Shown: positions 1 to 7,113, numbered from the stretch's first letter. The stretch is 10,483 bases of DNA from Candidatus Omnitrophota bacterium (GCA_030631915.1 DAOVKF010000047.1:1-10483); one strand, 5' to 3'. Program-made: numbers and translations. The notes: a model not told the origin generated them from the sequence alone.

Positions 1-27
1 ATCGCAGGATCAAGTAGCAAGGCAAGT

Positions 28-61
28 TGAGCGGCACGAGGGACGTCCGCTCATTTTTTTT
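28..61 (+). terminator. Rho-independent terminator for an upstream plus-strand gene
   Basis: A 7-bp stem (TGAGCGG 28-34 with CCGCTCA 47-53) is extended by three further pairs across a one-base bulge (ACG 36-38 with CGT 44-46). The loop is AGGGA. Eight T residues follow at 54-61. This is the classic hairpin plus U-tract, acting on the plus strand. A TGA in reading frame 1 at 28-30 lies inside the stem, so an upstream plus-strand gene may end there, but only nine codons of it would be inside the window. Confidence 0.65.
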
Positions 62-117
62 ATGGTTCGACTCACTTCGTTCGCTCACCATGAAGCTACG
101 AGAAATGATATTTCGTA
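62..117. repeat. small inverted repeats in the left-edge intergenic region
   Basis: ATGGT (62-66) and ACCAT (87-91) bracket a segment built of TCGACTCACTTCGTTCGCTC. I recognise this wording from dispersed intergenic repeats of many bacterial genomes. A second imperfect hairpin pairs 97-106 with 110-117 (ATTTCGTA on the right, a two-base bulge on the left). No gene is supported between the terminator at 28-61 and the stop codon of the minus-strand gene at 168. Only one copy of each is visible, so repeat status rests on resemblance. Confidence 0.35.
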
Positions 118-142
118 CTTAAAACAACGGACGTGAGTCCGT
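117..142 (-). terminator. probable terminator of the minus-strand PEP-CTERM pair
   Basis: A perfect 6-bp stem (ACGGAC 127-132 with GTCCGT 137-142) closes a four-base loop. Read on the minus strand it is followed by TGTTTTAAGT, a short U-rich tract. It begins about 25 nt past the stop codon of the gene at 168-929, where a transcript end is expected. The stem is short and the U-tract interrupted, so efficiency may be modest. Confidence 0.5.
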
Positions 143-167
143 GGAGATCCATTCGGCCGGATGACCG

Positions 168-929
168 TTACTTTTTGCGCCTTTTTTTAAGGCGGATGGC
201 GGCCATGGTTGTGCCTCCGGACACGAAGAGGATAGCGCTTATCGGTTCGGGAACCACGGGAGGGCAGCCGCCGCCGTTGGGACGCGCGATAAAGTCGATC
301 TTCTTGTCGCTGGCAAAACCCGTAATACCCAGCGCATTGTTGAAAGCGTAAACATCAAGAGGGTTGTGAGGGTCCGCAGTGTCGTTGCCGTCCTTGGCAT
401 AAAAATTTCCCCACACAGGATCCCGGAGGGTTTCAAACGAGTATGTCACGGAATTGCCGCCGCAGTCGAACTTGATGCCGTATATGTCAGCGGGCATGCT
501 GGGATTACTGTTCCCACCGCTCCAGGCTGTGGGGCCATCAAAGCTCACGGATTGTCCGTTAACGCGGGGGTCTATTATGTCGGAAGCCGAAGCGGAATCC
601 GTCAGTTCCAATATGAAGTGGGAAATGGCTTTCTCACTGCTGCTCAAGTTATATGCATAGGACCACAGGCTGGTCCCCGGGTCACAGGTGATGTCCCAGT
701 TGATGGTAAATGTGGAGGATGCGGCCCAGTATCCTGAAAGCCCGCCCTGGGAGCTGGACGGGGCATAGTTCTCCGTGCCAAAGGTAAAGGTGCGCTGGTC
801 GCTGAGGTCGTTAAAACCGATGCTTTGTTTGTACAGACTCGAGCCGGCACTGGCTGTCAATGCTCCGGAAACGAGTAAAAACGCGGCTATCAGTAATATT
901 CGAGAAATCGGATTCGTGGAGGGTTTCAT
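168..929 (-). CDS. exported PEP-CTERM sorting-domain protein (253 aa)
   Basis: The N-terminus is a Sec signal peptide: basic start, hydrophobic core at residues 11-24, and a likely cut after the A-S-A at 26-28. The mature part (about 29-220) is rich in Ser, Gly, Thr and aromatic residues, as expected of a secreted beta-sandwich, but I recognise no named domain. The C-terminus is a complete PEP-CTERM anchor: PEP at 227-229, a hydrophobic stretch containing LFVSGGTT, and a final KKRRKK basic cluster. In known systems an exosortase in the inner membrane cuts at the PEP motif and the protein goes to the cell surface or extracellular matrix. The start is supported by GGAG placed 7 nt upstream on the minus strand. 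It lies 101 bp downstream of another PEP-CTERM gene in the same direction, without a visible promoter between, so the two are probably co-transcribed. The specific role is unknown. Confidence 0.88.
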   Translation of the reverse strand: MKPSTNPISRILLIAAFLLVSGALTASAGSSLYKQSIGFNDLSDQRTFTFGTENYAPSSSQGGLSGYWAASSTFTINWDITCDPGTSLWSYAYNLSSSEKAISHFILELTDSASASDIIDPRVNGQSVSFDGPTAWSGGNSNPSMPADIYGIKFDCGGNSVTYSFETLRDPVWGNFYAKDGNDTADPHNPLDVYAFNNALGITGFASDKKIDFIARPNGGGCPPVVPEPISAILFVSGGTTMAAIRLKKRRKK

Positions 930-955
930 TTTTTCTTCTCCTTTTTAGATGACTT

Positions 956-1020
956 GAAGGGATTGCTTCGTCCCTTCGCTCCTCGCAATGACGGGGGAGG
1001 GCTCTTCGCGATGACGGGAG
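956..1020. repeat. dispersed palindromic intergenic repeat, one full and one partial copy
   Basis: ATTGC (962-966) and GCAAT (985-989) bracket TTCGTCCCTTCGCTCCTC. On the minus strand this reads as the widely dispersed intergenic element that, when translated, gives the spurious peptide RHCEERRDEAI. A second, partial copy follows: CTCTTCGCGATGACGGG around 1002-1018 resembles CTCCTCGCAATGACGGG around 979-995. The element fills most of the 101-bp gap between the two minus-strand genes. Its function is not established; roles in mRNA 3'-end stability or as remnants of non-autonomous mobile elements are possible. Confidence 0.6.
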
Positions 1021-1030
1021 GAAAGAGCCC
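999..1030. other. 8-bp hairpin directly after the stop codon of the 1031-1603 gene
   Basis: GGGCTCTT (999-1006) pairs perfectly with AAGAGCCC (1023-1030) around a 16-nt loop. On the minus strand it starts immediately past the stop codon of the upstream PEP-CTERM gene. There is no U-tract after it, so it is not a standard Rho-independent terminator. It could protect the 3' end of the upstream message or cause partial read-through into the next gene. It overlaps the partial copy of the dispersed repeat. Confidence 0.4.
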
Positions 1031-1603
1031 TTACGTTCTTGTTCTTTTAAGCCTGCGTCGCCTGGCCAAGACAATGGTTGTGCCGCCGAGCAGGAACAGG
1101 GTGGAACTTAAAGGCTCTGGCGTGACAGTGAATGGTACCGTCTTGCCCTGTTCCCAGTCTCCCCACGCGTCCTCTGCCAGATTCATATAATGCCACTTAG
1201 TTTCCAGTGTCCATGAGCCGATCTCCCGCATGCCACTCCAGTCAGCAGAGCCGGGGGAATGCGTAAATACAACAGGATCAGAAGTGCCGGGAGGATACCA
1301 GATAGGAGTTAATGTGTGCGTGCCTTTAGAAATGCTGTTATATTTCCATGTCCAGTGCAGTTCAAATCCGCCCTGCCCCCAGTTATCAATATCATTTTTT
1401 AGAAAAGAGACCTTTGTCCACGGGGTCTCATTCCAGTCGAACGTAGTTCTCTGGGTTATGTTCACCCCTCCGTCAGACGATACGCCCACCAGCGGGGTGG
1501 TGTCAGGGTACGGATCTAAGGCATGTGCGTTACAGACGGTTAATGTTACACCAATAAGTATCAGGAAAACAGCAAATCCCAATTTAGTCAGTTTTGTTTT
1601 CAT
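1031..1603 (-). CDS. exported PEP-CTERM sorting-domain protein (190 aa)
   Basis: A Sec signal peptide spans about residues 1-28 (hydrophobic 8-23, likely cut after A-H-A at 26-28). The mature domain (29-160) is Trp- and Thr-rich and looks like a single beta-sandwich. The C-terminus carries the sorting anchor: PEP at 162-164, hydrophobic segment with LFLLGGTT, then ARRRRLKR. AAGGAG ends about 7 nt upstream of the ATG on the minus strand and fixes the start. The protein looks like a divergent paralogue of the product of 8256-8783: both have an aromatic N-E-x-P-[WY] patch early in the mature domain and an IG/YG-[ST]-W-x-[IL] strand shortly before the anchor. It is the first gene of a two-gene minus-strand unit driven by the promoter at 1667-1694. 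Expected to be processed by an exosortase not encoded in this window; substrate or role unknown. Confidence 0.88.
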   Translation of the reverse strand: MKTKLTKLGFAVFLILIGVTLTVCNAHALDPYPDTTPLVGVSSDGGVNITQRTTFDWNETPWTKVSFLKNDIDNWGQGGFELHWTWKYNSISKGTHTLTPIWYPPGTSDPVVFTHSPGSADWSGMREIGSWTLETKWHYMNLAEDAWGDWEQGKTVPFTVTPEPLSSTLFLLGGTTIVLARRRRLKRTRT

Positions 1604-1666
1604 CCGTCTGCTCCTTAGTTAAGAAAAAGTTATGAGTTGATGGGCGATTTGCTATACAATTATATT

Positions 1667-1694
1667 ATTTTATCCGCGGAGGAGGAAATGTCAA
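1667..1694 (-). promoter_or_regulatory. sigma-70-type promoter for the two minus-strand PEP-CTERM genes
   Basis: On the minus strand the -35 is TTGACA (plus coordinates 1689-1694), the spacer is 16 nt, and the -10 is TAAAAT (1667-1672), one mismatch from consensus. Transcription would start near 1660, giving a leader of about 57 nt before the ATG at 1603. Confidence 0.6.
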
Positions 1695-1721
1695 CAGTTA
1701 TTAAACCAGCTATTTTTTTTC

Positions 1722-1740
1722 TAACAGGAGTCACCTGTTA
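1722..1740. repeat. perfect 7-bp inverted repeat upstream of the divergent promoters (candidate operator)
   Basis: TAACAGG (1722-1728) and CCTGTTA (1734-1740) are exact inverted copies around AGTCA. Eight T residues sit at 1713-1720, on the wrong side for a plus-strand terminator, and on the minus strand the stem is followed by A residues. It is therefore not a terminator. It lies 28 bp upstream of the minus-strand -35 and about 93 bp upstream of the plus-strand -35, a position that suits a dimeric regulator. No regulator gene is present to match it. The rest of 1604-2022 holds the two promoters and the leader; no further gene is seen. Confidence 0.35.
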
Positions 1741-1832
1741 CCACCTTGAGGTTACTGGAAATTATTTGTTCTTTAAGTTTTTGAGGCAAATCCGGACATT
1801 TTGAAATTGACTTTACAAACAGTAAGTTTTTA

Positions 1833-1860
1833 TTGACAAACAGACGGAAAGTGATATTAT
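1833..1860 (+). promoter_or_regulatory. sigma-70-type promoter of the five-gene envelope operon
   Basis: The -35 is a perfect TTGACA (1833-1838), the spacer is 16 nt, and the -10 is TATTAT (1855-1860), one mismatch from consensus. Transcription would begin near 1867, leaving an untranslated leader of about 155 nt. The leader contains small dyads (TGGTTAAACCA at 1891-1901; AAAACAT 1924-1930 with ATGTTTT 1935-1941) but no riboswitch I can recognise. It ends in AAAGGAG 6 nt before the ATG at 2023. Confidence 0.65.
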
Positions 1861-2022
1861 GTTTAGACATAAGAGCAATTTAGTGAGCAGTGGTTAAACC
1901 AAGTAAAACACACCCGGACAAAGAAAACATTTATATGTTTTATTCTGACCAATCCAACCGATCATTTTTCCGCTCAAACGAGCAGGGTTTCTTTTTCCAA
2001 CACATCAAGAAAGGAGTGTCCA

Positions 2023-3546
2023 ATGAATCGTATTAACCGCGTCCATGTCTGTGTTCTTTCGCTGCTCTTGAGTTTGTCGGTTTTTTGCAGCAGCGCTGCC
2101 GCTCAGGAAGCAAAAACTAACGAGCTCATGGAAAAAGGTATTTATCTGTTCCGTCAGGAAAATTATGACGAAGCGGCTGTGGTGTTCGAGCAGGCGGTTC
2201 AGAAACAACCGAGATCTTCCCTGGCCGCTTATTACCTCGGGCTTACTTATAAAAGGCTTGAAAACTATGTCGAGGCGCGAAAATATCTTGAAGCCTCGCT
2301 GAGCATGACGCCGAAGATAAAAGGCGCGCTCATCGAAGAGATAGATCTGCTTTACCGTTTAAATGAGTTCGAAGCGGCCAAAAAGTGGATCAATATCGCG
2401 GAGGAGGAAGGCGTACGGCCGGCGCAGGCGAAATTCCTCAAAGGGCTTACGGCCCAAAAAAGCGGGGAAGATGAGGTCGCGATCCAGGCGTTTAAGGACG
2501 CGAAAGACCTGGACGACCGGCTGACACAGTCAGCCGATTATCAGATAGGCATATGTTACCTCCGCATGAAAAAATACAAAGACGCCAGAGATACTTTCAA
2601 GGACACGTTCGCCCTTGATCCACATTCGGACATCGGGACCTACGCGAATAAATACATGGAACTGATAGACCGCAGGCTGGAGATCGACAAGCCCTTCCAT
2701 TTTCAGGCCAGGTTCGCTTTTGACTATGACTCGAACGTTACGCTGCTGCCGGGCGACGCTTCACTCGTAGGGGACATATCGGATAAGGCTGACACCAGAC
2801 AGGTCTTTGACCTCAAGGGGGATTACACGTTCAGGCTCGAGGACAGCCCGTTGAGCCTGAAGACAGGATACGGCATGCAGATCGCGAAACAGAACGACCT
2901 GGGGCATTACAACCTTATGGGGAACTTTTTCGTTGCCCAGGCGAACATTGCGTATGACAGGCTGCTTGTGACGTTCCCGGTGAGTTTCCAGCACTGGATA
3001 GCCGATGACAAGAACTATCTCGCCACGGTAAGCGCGGGGAACGTGAACAACTTTCTTATAGGCGAGTCTCAACTGGGACAGGTCGGGGTCATATACGAAA
3101 ACCACGATTATATGCGCTCGTCCAGGTTCCCCAATGAGAGCAGGTCCGGGAACGAGCTTATCGGGACCGCGGGCTGGTTCTGGTTCTTCGCGGAGAGAGA
3201 GGGGTTCGTGAACCTGAGATACGCCTTCCACAAGGACTGGACAAACGGGACCAACTGGGAATACGTGGGGAACAGGATAGGGGCCGGCGCGCTTTACCCG
3301 TTATGTGACAAGGTCAAAATAAGCGTGAACGGCGAGATCTTTTTCCAGGATTTTGATAACAGAAACATTATTTTCGACAAAAAACGGGACGACCAGACAT
3401 ACGCGGCCGCGGCGCTTCTGTCCTATGAATTCTTCAAGAACACGGAACTCCAGCTCCGCTATACCTATGTCAACGCGCAGTCGAGTGTGTCTATTTACGA
3501 CTATGACCGGCACGTGATAAGCACGGCCATACAATACAGCTTTTAA
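2023..3546 (+). CDS. TPR protein with C-terminal outer-membrane beta-barrel (507 aa)
   Basis: A signal peptide covers residues 1 to about 28 (cut near A-A-A-Q). About five tetratricopeptide repeats fill residues 34-205; two clear ones start near 34 and 68, with the typical small and aromatic positions and a Pro at the helix end. From about 226 to 507 the sequence alternates hydrophobic and polar residues in amphipathic strands, opening with FDYDSNV and ending in QYSF, the terminal aromatic of an outer-membrane beta-signal. The architecture (periplasmic TPR plus a barrel of about 280 residues) matches Slam/DUF560 proteins of type XI secretion in outline, and also the TPR porins of polysaccharide export and PEP-CTERM-associated barrels. 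Which family applies cannot be decided by eye. It is the first gene of the operon, preceded by a strong Shine-Dalgarno and followed after 17 nt by the FecR gene, which suggests that the FecR protein is its partner or cargo. Confidence 0.85.
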   Translation: MNRINRVHVCVLSLLLSLSVFCSSAAAQEAKTNELMEKGIYLFRQENYDEAAVVFEQAVQKQPRSSLAAYYLGLTYKRLENYVEARKYLEASLSMTPKIKGALIEEIDLLYRLNEFEAAKKWINIAEEEGVRPAQAKFLKGLTAQKSGEDEVAIQAFKDAKDLDDRLTQSADYQIGICYLRMKKYKDARDTFKDTFALDPHSDIGTYANKYMELIDRRLEIDKPFHFQARFAFDYDSNVTLLPGDASLVGDISDKADTRQVFDLKGDYTFRLEDSPLSLKTGYGMQIAKQNDLGHYNLMGNFFVAQANIAYDRLLVTFPVSFQHWIADDKNYLATVSAGNVNNFLIGESQLGQVGVIYENHDYMRSSRFPNESRSGNELIGTAGWFWFFAEREGFVNLRYAFHKDWTNGTNWEYVGNRIGAGALYPLCDKVKISVNGEIFFQDFDNRNIIFDKKRDDQTYAAAALLSYEFFKNTELQLRYTYVNAQSSVSIYDYDRHVISTAIQYSF

Positions 3547-3563
3547 AAACAGGAGGTCAGATT

Positions 3564-6272
3564 ATGAAGATGGCGAATCGCGTTGTGGCTGCCGCATGCT
3601 GTTTTCTCCTTATCTTTTCGCCTTATGTCATGGCGGAAACAGTCGGGAGCTTTACCCTTACGGAAGGGAGGGTCGATAAGCTGAGCAAAGACGGGGACAG
3701 ATATCTGCCTGTGGTGGCAGGCGAAGAAATATCTCCCGGTGACGTGCTCAGGACAAAGAGCTTTTCCAAGGCGGAGATCACCTTTAACGACGGTTCTATC
3801 GTGCGTATGGGAAACACTTCCCAGGTAAGGGTGAAGGATTACGTCGTGGACAATGACGGGTTCAGAAAATCCGCGGTCCTGGACCTGGAAAGGGGTAATA
3901 TCAGGGCCATCGTTTCCGAGGCCTTTGATAAGGCGCCTTTTACCATTATGACCCCGAACTCTTTCGGAAGCGTGAAAGGGTCTGACATCTTTGTGTCATT
4001 CGAGTATTCAGCGACAAGCGTGCTTGTCTCTGAGGGCGTTTTCAACATGACGAACCCTTCTTTCCCGGGCCAGGCGGTCGACGTGCCCGAAGGCATGACC
4101 TCCCTTGTCCCGTATAACGCTCCGCCGGAGGCGCCGCGCGCGTTCCTTCCGCTGGAAAAGGATAAACGCGTGGACACGACCAGCCCTGTGCTGGCGCTGG
4201 TGCAAGTCCCGGCTGACTCAAAGGTCACTACAGCCATCGTTACGAGGATAGCCGGAACCGTCCGCGTCCAGCCGAAAGGTTCCGGGACCTGGCACGCCCC
4301 GATAAAGAACGAGGTGCTGACCACGGACGACAGGATAGAAACAGGGGAAACAGGCAGGATACAGATAAATTTCGATAACGGCCTCAGCCTGGACATACTC
4401 CCGAACACCAACCTTGTTATAAAGGAATTAAAGCGTGATCCAAAGACCGGTGATTTCGAGAACCTGTTCGATTCGGATTACGGCAGGATCATCGCGAAAC
4501 TTGAGAATAAGCCCGAAGACTCGAAATTTTCCATCAAAACCCCTCACGCGGTCTGCGGCATACGCGGGACCATAATGTACCTTTATGCGGACGAGAACTG
4601 CACGTGGCTCTTCTTTGAAGGCGGCGCTGGTTTCATGATCCCGGTCATTGAAGGCGGCAACCCCAGGGAGCTCCGGGAGGGATGGACCGGCAAGCAGTGC
4701 AGGGCCGTGGGATATTCCGAACATCCTACGACCGAGGGAGAACGGTCGGGGTTTAACAGTGAATGGGGCAATGAAGGCACGAATGAATACGGTTATACCG
4801 GGCCTCTCGGCGACCCGGGATACGCGCTGGCGCCTCTTGGCGCACGCGGAGGCGGGCCGGACGCGCCTGGCAGCCCGGACAACCCTTTTGACAAAATAAA
4901 ACCGGAACCGGACCTTATCCCGCTGGATGAAGCGCCGACCACTATCACGAGCACTAACTTCTTCGGCCGGTTCGCGCAGTGTGCTCCCTGCATGTATCTG
5001 GACCTGTTTAACAGCGATATAAGCGGGACCTTTACCGCCGGCGCGAGCCTGGCGCCATGGACCGGAGGTCCGTTTGCGAGCATGCTGGAGAGCTCGTTCG
5101 AGAATCCCCGGGCAAGGAACCTGTTCTATGGCGAGTTTGTAGGTTCCGGGGACGCGGGCGGCAGTGTGTTCGGCGTCATGGTGGGCGCCGGATCCGGGGG
5201 AGACGCGTGGGTCAATGGAAGCACGTGGCAGGGAGTGGTCGCCGCCCTTTACATCGACCCCCTGCAATCCGCGGGTGTTATGTACGACGACAACATGACA
5301 GGGACCCATACTCCGGGGTTGAGCGGGGATATCAACGGAACGGGTTCTGTCACTTATACCCTGCTGACCAACGCAACCGCTACGCCCTGGGCAGACCTTT
5401 TTCCTCTTTCCCTGAGAAAGGATGTAGGGGAGGGCGACATATTTATCGCACCGGTTGGATGTCCGTCTCCCGCCCCCCTCGGGGAGCACTGTCTGGCCAT
5501 GACGAACATAGTTGACGAGGCCTGGGGGATTTGGAACGGCTGTTTCAGCGGCGTAAACCAGTGCTGTGTACCGGGCACTCTGACAGACGTGGATATGGCG
5601 GTCGCGGGGCTGAAGACAGCATACAGGCCCTACGCATACCTTGGCGCGATCCAGGGCATGGACCTGACCTCCGAGGGTTTTATTGAAGCTGACTTCGACG
5701 GTATATGGGTATGGACAGATAGTGGTGACATCACCTGGAGGGTATTGTCCGACCACCTCGTGGGGAATAACGAATTTATCGACGCACTCGGACTCGGGAC
5801 ACAGACATCATGGGAAGCGCTCGGCGCCGGAGAATGGGTGGAAGTCGATGAGCTCCTGAAACTGGACCTTGAGCTGGCAGATATCGTTTCCCGCGTGGAA
5901 GACGTGATGGCCGCTTTTACCGGCGTCATAAATCCTGTAATTTCGCAGTCAGGGGCGGCTTCGGGGCTTAACAACATTACCGGCGCGAACATGGACATGT
6001 CGCTGTATTGCGTCAATAACGTGAACATCTGGGCGGCGCTGTTCGACGGGACTTATGACACGGCCAGTGTGCCGACAACCGGCAACTGGGACGCTAAGTT
6101 TGCTGGTGTCTTGCCCGCCGAGATTGTCAAGCTCACCGGCGGGACCTGGGCTGGCGGCGAATGGTTCGCAGACGTTTCCGGAACTGTCGGCGGTAATACT
6201 GTTGACGGGACAGCGGCCGGGACATACGCGGGAGGCGACTTCGAAGGCGCGGGCGCCGGCACGTGGCAATAG
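3564..6272 (+). CDS. large secreted protein with tandem FecR domains (902 aa)
   Basis: A signal peptide spans about residues 1-24 (cut after V-M-A). Two FecR-type domains follow, at about 27-185 and 222-385. Each shows the family pattern: an early G-x-V strand, a GD or DD-x-[IVL]-x-T turn, an F-x-[ND]-[DN]-G-S/L strand, and a late TP-x-x-x-x-x-[VI]-[RK]-G strand (TPNSFGSVKG at 130-139, TPHAVCGIRG at 327-336). A Gly/Pro-rich linker (about 400-455) leads to a roughly 440-residue, Gly/Thr/Trp-rich beta region with paired cysteines (CAPC at 473-476, CC at 667-668) that I cannot name. There is no cytoplasmic anti-sigma segment and no sigma factor beside it, so it is not a classical FecR regulator; a structural or surface role is more likely. 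AGGAGGT lies 7-8 nt before the ATG. The last residues form a short Gly/Thr/Trp repeat module. Confidence 0.85.
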   Translation: MKMANRVVAAACCFLLIFSPYVMAETVGSFTLTEGRVDKLSKDGDRYLPVVAGEEISPGDVLRTKSFSKAEITFNDGSIVRMGNTSQVRVKDYVVDNDGFRKSAVLDLERGNIRAIVSEAFDKAPFTIMTPNSFGSVKGSDIFVSFEYSATSVLVSEGVFNMTNPSFPGQAVDVPEGMTSLVPYNAPPEAPRAFLPLEKDKRVDTTSPVLALVQVPADSKVTTAIVTRIAGTVRVQPKGSGTWHAPIKNEVLTTDDRIETGETGRIQINFDNGLSLDILPNTNLVIKELKRDPKTGDFENLFDSDYGRIIAKLENKPEDSKFSIKTPHAVCGIRGTIMYLYADENCTWLFFEGGAGFMIPVIEGGNPRELREGWTGKQCRAVGYSEHPTTEGERSGFNSEWGNEGTNEYGYTGPLGDPGYALAPLGARGGGPDAPGSPDNPFDKIKPEPDLIPLDEAPTTITSTNFFGRFAQCAPCMYLDLFNSDISGTFTAGASLAPWTGGPFASMLESSFENPRARNLFYGEFVGSGDAGGSVFGVMVGAGSGGDAWVNGSTWQGVVAALYIDPLQSAGVMYDDNMTGTHTPGLSGDINGTGSVTYTLLTNATATPWADLFPLSLRKDVGEGDIFIAPVGCPSPAPLGEHCLAMTNIVDEAWGIWNGCFSGVNQCCVPGTLTDVDMAVAGLKTAYRPYAYLGAIQGMDLTSEGFIEADFDGIWVWTDSGDITWRVLSDHLVGNNEFIDALGLGTQTSWEALGAGEWVEVDELLKLDLELADIVSRVEDVMAAFTGVINPVISQSGAASGLNNITGANMDMSLYCVNNVNIWAALFDGTYDTASVPTTGNWDAKFAGVLPAEIVKLTGGTWAGGEWFADVSGTVGGNTVDGTAAGTYAGGDFEGAGAGTWQ

Positions 6273-6297
6273 CTGCCGCAAAGGGGTTGAAGGGAAC

Positions 6298-7113
6298 ATG
6301 AAGAAAAATATATTATTTTTCGCGGCAGTCGCGGTCATAGCGGCGATCGCGGCTGTTCTGGCGGTCCGGGGCTGCGTAAGGGGCGGGCCTCAAAAGGAGA
6401 GGGTAATAGCCACAATAAACGGCGAGCCTGTCTATGTGGGGGATTTCAAACGCTCCATGGCGCTGAACTTCAAAAGGGACCCCATGTTCCGTGTCACGCC
6501 TCAGACCCTTGAAAAACAGATCAACCTGCTTATAGACAAAAGACTGCTCATCCAGGAGGCCAGGCAAAGAAAGCTCGATCAGACCGAGCGGTTCGTCAAC
6601 ACCATCAAGACCTTCTGGGAGCAGACCCTTATCAGGGACCTGATATCCCACAGGGACAGGGAGATAAGGGATTCCATAACCGTCACTGAAAAAGAGGCCC
6701 TCGATTATTATGATAACCTGTCCCATCAGAAGACGTTTCAGGTCGTGAAGAGCAGGGACAAAGACCTGATCGCGAAACTCGTCAAGATGGGGCCGGAGTC
6801 CGTTAATTGGAAGGAGACGATCGGGCCGCTCGGCTATGACGATATCTCTTCCGGCCTGCTCCTGAAGGCGTTCGCCATACCGGAGGGAAGGGTGCGCGTG
6901 ATAAAGGACGCGGGCGTGTATTATCTTTTTTACGTTGAAAAGGATACGGTCATGCCGATAGCGCCTTTTGACGAAATGAAGGACAGTATAACGGAAAAGA
7001 CGATCAAGATAAAAGAAGAGAAACTGTTCAGGGACTGGCTCAAGGACGTCAGGGAGAAAGCGGATATAAAGATAAACCGGAACGTCCTGAAAGAGGAGAA
7101 ATACGGGGTATGA
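6298..7113 (+). CDS. membrane-anchored SurA/parvulin-like folding factor (271 aa)
   Basis: An uncleaved signal-anchor or signal peptide occupies residues 4-25. Residues 35-125 match the SurA N-terminal chaperone pattern: a VIATINGEPVY strand, D-F-x-x-x-[LM], then a helix with LLIDKRLLIQEA. Residues 128-220 fit a parvulin (PpiC) fold, but the usual active-site wording (ARHIL and GGDLG) is absent; only I-G-P-L-G near 175-179 and a later A-F-A-I-P-E-G remain. It may therefore be a chaperone without isomerase activity. The family includes SurA, PrsA and the EpsD proteins found in exosortase-linked polysaccharide loci. I place the start at the ATG at 6298, with AAGGG just upstream and a clean hydrophobic N-terminus; the same frame is open further upstream but overlaps the FecR gene and encodes nothing sensible. 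It begins 25 nt after the FecR stop and overlaps the next gene by four bases, so it is probably translationally coupled. Confidence 0.8.
   Translation: MKKNILFFAAVAVIAAIAAVLAVRGCVRGGPQKERVIATINGEPVYVGDFKRSMALNFKRDPMFRVTPQTLEKQINLLIDKRLLIQEARQRKLDQTERFVNTIKTFWEQTLIRDLISHRDREIRDSITVTEKEALDYYDNLSHQKTFQVVKSRDKDLIAKLVKMGPESVNWKETIGPLGYDDISSGLLLKAFAIPEGRVRVIKDAGVYYLFYVEKDTVMPIAPFDEMKDSITEKTIKIKEEKLFRDWLKDVREKADIKINRNVLKEEKYGV

Noticed and set aside
1..30. C-terminal end of a plus-strand gene stopping at TGA 28-30
   Set aside because: Nine codons are too few to judge. The terminator at 28-61 makes an upstream gene likely, but the frame of its end cannot be confirmed.
811..1074. Minus-strand frame containing RHCEERRDEAI
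   Set aside because: This peptide is the known artefact of translating a dispersed intergenic repeat; the frame also overlaps the starts and ends of two better genes.
2761..3231. 156-codon minus-strand frame opposite the barrel gene
   Set aside because: It lies within the amphipathic-strand region of a convincing outer-membrane protein and has no recognisable features.
4428..5756. 442-codon minus-strand open frame opposite the FecR gene
   Set aside because: It lies wholly antisense to a well-supported gene with a signal peptide, domains and Shine-Dalgarno; its own product is Arg/Pro/Gly-rich with no recognisable domain. GC-rich codon use of the real gene explains it.
6055..6297. Upstream extension of the SurA-like gene in the same frame
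   Set aside because: It would overlap the FecR gene by over 200 bp and put a non-hydrophobic, Pro/Ser-rich stretch before a good membrane anchor that starts at 6298.
6298..6390. Lipoprotein signal (V-R-G-C at residues 23-26 of the SurA-like protein)
   Set aside because: Arg two residues before Cys does not fit a lipobox, and the hydrophobic segment suits a membrane anchor better.
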